The notes beneath the pieces were generated by a model. The model was not told where the DNA came from. It worked only from the letters and a program-made list of their open reading frames with translations, and did not search any database. From assembly GCA_937969415.1 (NCBI GenBank), contig CALBWK010000016.1, forward strand, positions 35,150 to 99,149: a stretch of 64,000 bases of DNA, read 5' to 3'. A program made the position numbers and the translations under genes. This document shows, piece after piece, positions 63,743-64,000 of the stretch. How positions within the stretch are numbered: position 1 is the first letter of the stretch; the number at the start of each line of letters is the position of its first letter. This stretch comes from an uncultured Saprospiraceae bacterium. GTDB lineage: Bacteria > Bacteroidota > Bacteroidia > Chitinophagales > Saprospiraceae.

Positions 63743-64000
63743 CTATTTGTGTTGATAGCAATATCCACCATCTTTTACTTTTCTTTTACAATATCCACCA
63801 GTTTTGGTTTTTGCTCCACAAGTTGTGCTGACAATTTTGGAACTCCTTGAATAACTATTATTTGAACTACTATTCTGTTTTGTGTGCTGATAGCAATATC
63901 CGTTAGCAAGTCTTGTTTTATGCTTGCATCGTGTGCCTTTTTGAGTGTAACCTTTGCACCTTACAGAAGTAGAAGTTCCAACTGCCTTATTTGATGAATT
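63743..64000 (-). CDS. Cys/His-repeat protein (DUF5763-like), 3' part only
   Basis: 85 C-terminal residues plus stop; the gene continues past the right edge. Two repeats are visible: RCKGYTQKGTRCKHKTRLAN with GYCYQH, then TCGAKTKTGGYCKRKVKDGG with YCYQHK. The C..K(T)..G..C....(G)GYC.QH pattern resembles small zinc-binding-like repeats (DUF5763-type) often found in Bacteroidota. A Ser/Asn-rich linker separates the repeats. Function unknown; it may be an exported or nuclease-associated module. Confidence 0.65.
   Translation of the reverse strand, partial: NSSNKAVGTSTSVRCKGYTQKGTRCKHKTRLANGYCYQHTKQNSSSNNSYSRSSKIVSTTCGAKTKTGGYCKRKVKDGGYCYQHK

Noticed and set aside
1-64000. CRISPR arrays, rRNA operon, prophage
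   Set aside because: No regularly spaced repeats, rRNA sequence or phage structural genes were seen anywhere in the window.

Overview
This 64 kb window is chromosomal DNA of a member of the Bacteroidota. The evidence is: two secreted proteins with type IX secretion (T9SS) C-terminal sorting domains and SprB/SdrD-type modules; a DUF5686-type TonB-linked outer-membrane protein; a YidC with a large periplasmic domain; a fused alpha/beta 2-oxoacid dehydrogenase E1; promoter-like TAnnTTTG boxes instead of E. coli -10 boxes; and almost no Shine-Dalgarno sequences, with frequent TTG starts. I lean toward the Saprospiria/Chitinophagia side, but only weakly.

Layout. 1-4.1 kb (minus strand): the 5' part of a DUF5686 gene, an ApbE flavin transferase lipoprotein and two coiled-coil genes, one PspA-like. 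4.3-8.7 kb (plus): a 1464-residue T9SS surface protein. 8.7-16 kb (minus): sbcC-sbcD (DNA end processing), gpsA and yidC. 16-21 kb: a flavoprotein, an outer-membrane protein, an Ig-like lipoprotein, an AhpD-like protein and an AraC regulator. 21.2-25.4 kb (plus): a compact ECF sigma factor / membrane TPR (putative anti-sigma) / TPR-CHAT protease module. 25.4-38.4 kb: uvrD/pcrA, a CPBP protease, DoxX, a HAD phosphatase, a K+ channel with a zinc ribbon, yaaA, DUF1573, the fused E1, a Dpm1-type glycosyltransferase and small envelope proteins.

39.0-54.3 kb is a complete Bacteroidota division and cell wall (dcw) cluster in canonical order: mraZ, rsmH, ftsL, ftsI, murE, mraY, murD, ftsW, murG, murC, ftsQ, ftsA, ftsZ. 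Its roughly 670 bp leader holds a three-repeat MraZ box, a second inverted box, and an 11-nt motif repeated four times. A long hairpin with a T-run lies between murE and mraY. Directly after ftsZ are two tandem, diverged copies of a ~207-nt structured element. Each copy has several hairpins, some with compensatory changes between copies, and ends in an intrinsic terminator. I consider this pair the best candidate for an undescribed RNA family in the window.

54.9-64 kb: a sugar MFS transporter, a thioredoxin-fold protein, a two-component system (propeller histidine kinase plus LytTR regulator; the kinase appears to use a non-ATG start), tRNA-Arg(UCG), an AT-rich gap, a T9SS-targeted M43-like metalloprotease, an orphan IS3-type OrfA and a partial Cys/His-repeat gene at the right edge. 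The stretch after the tRNA looks like accessory DNA.
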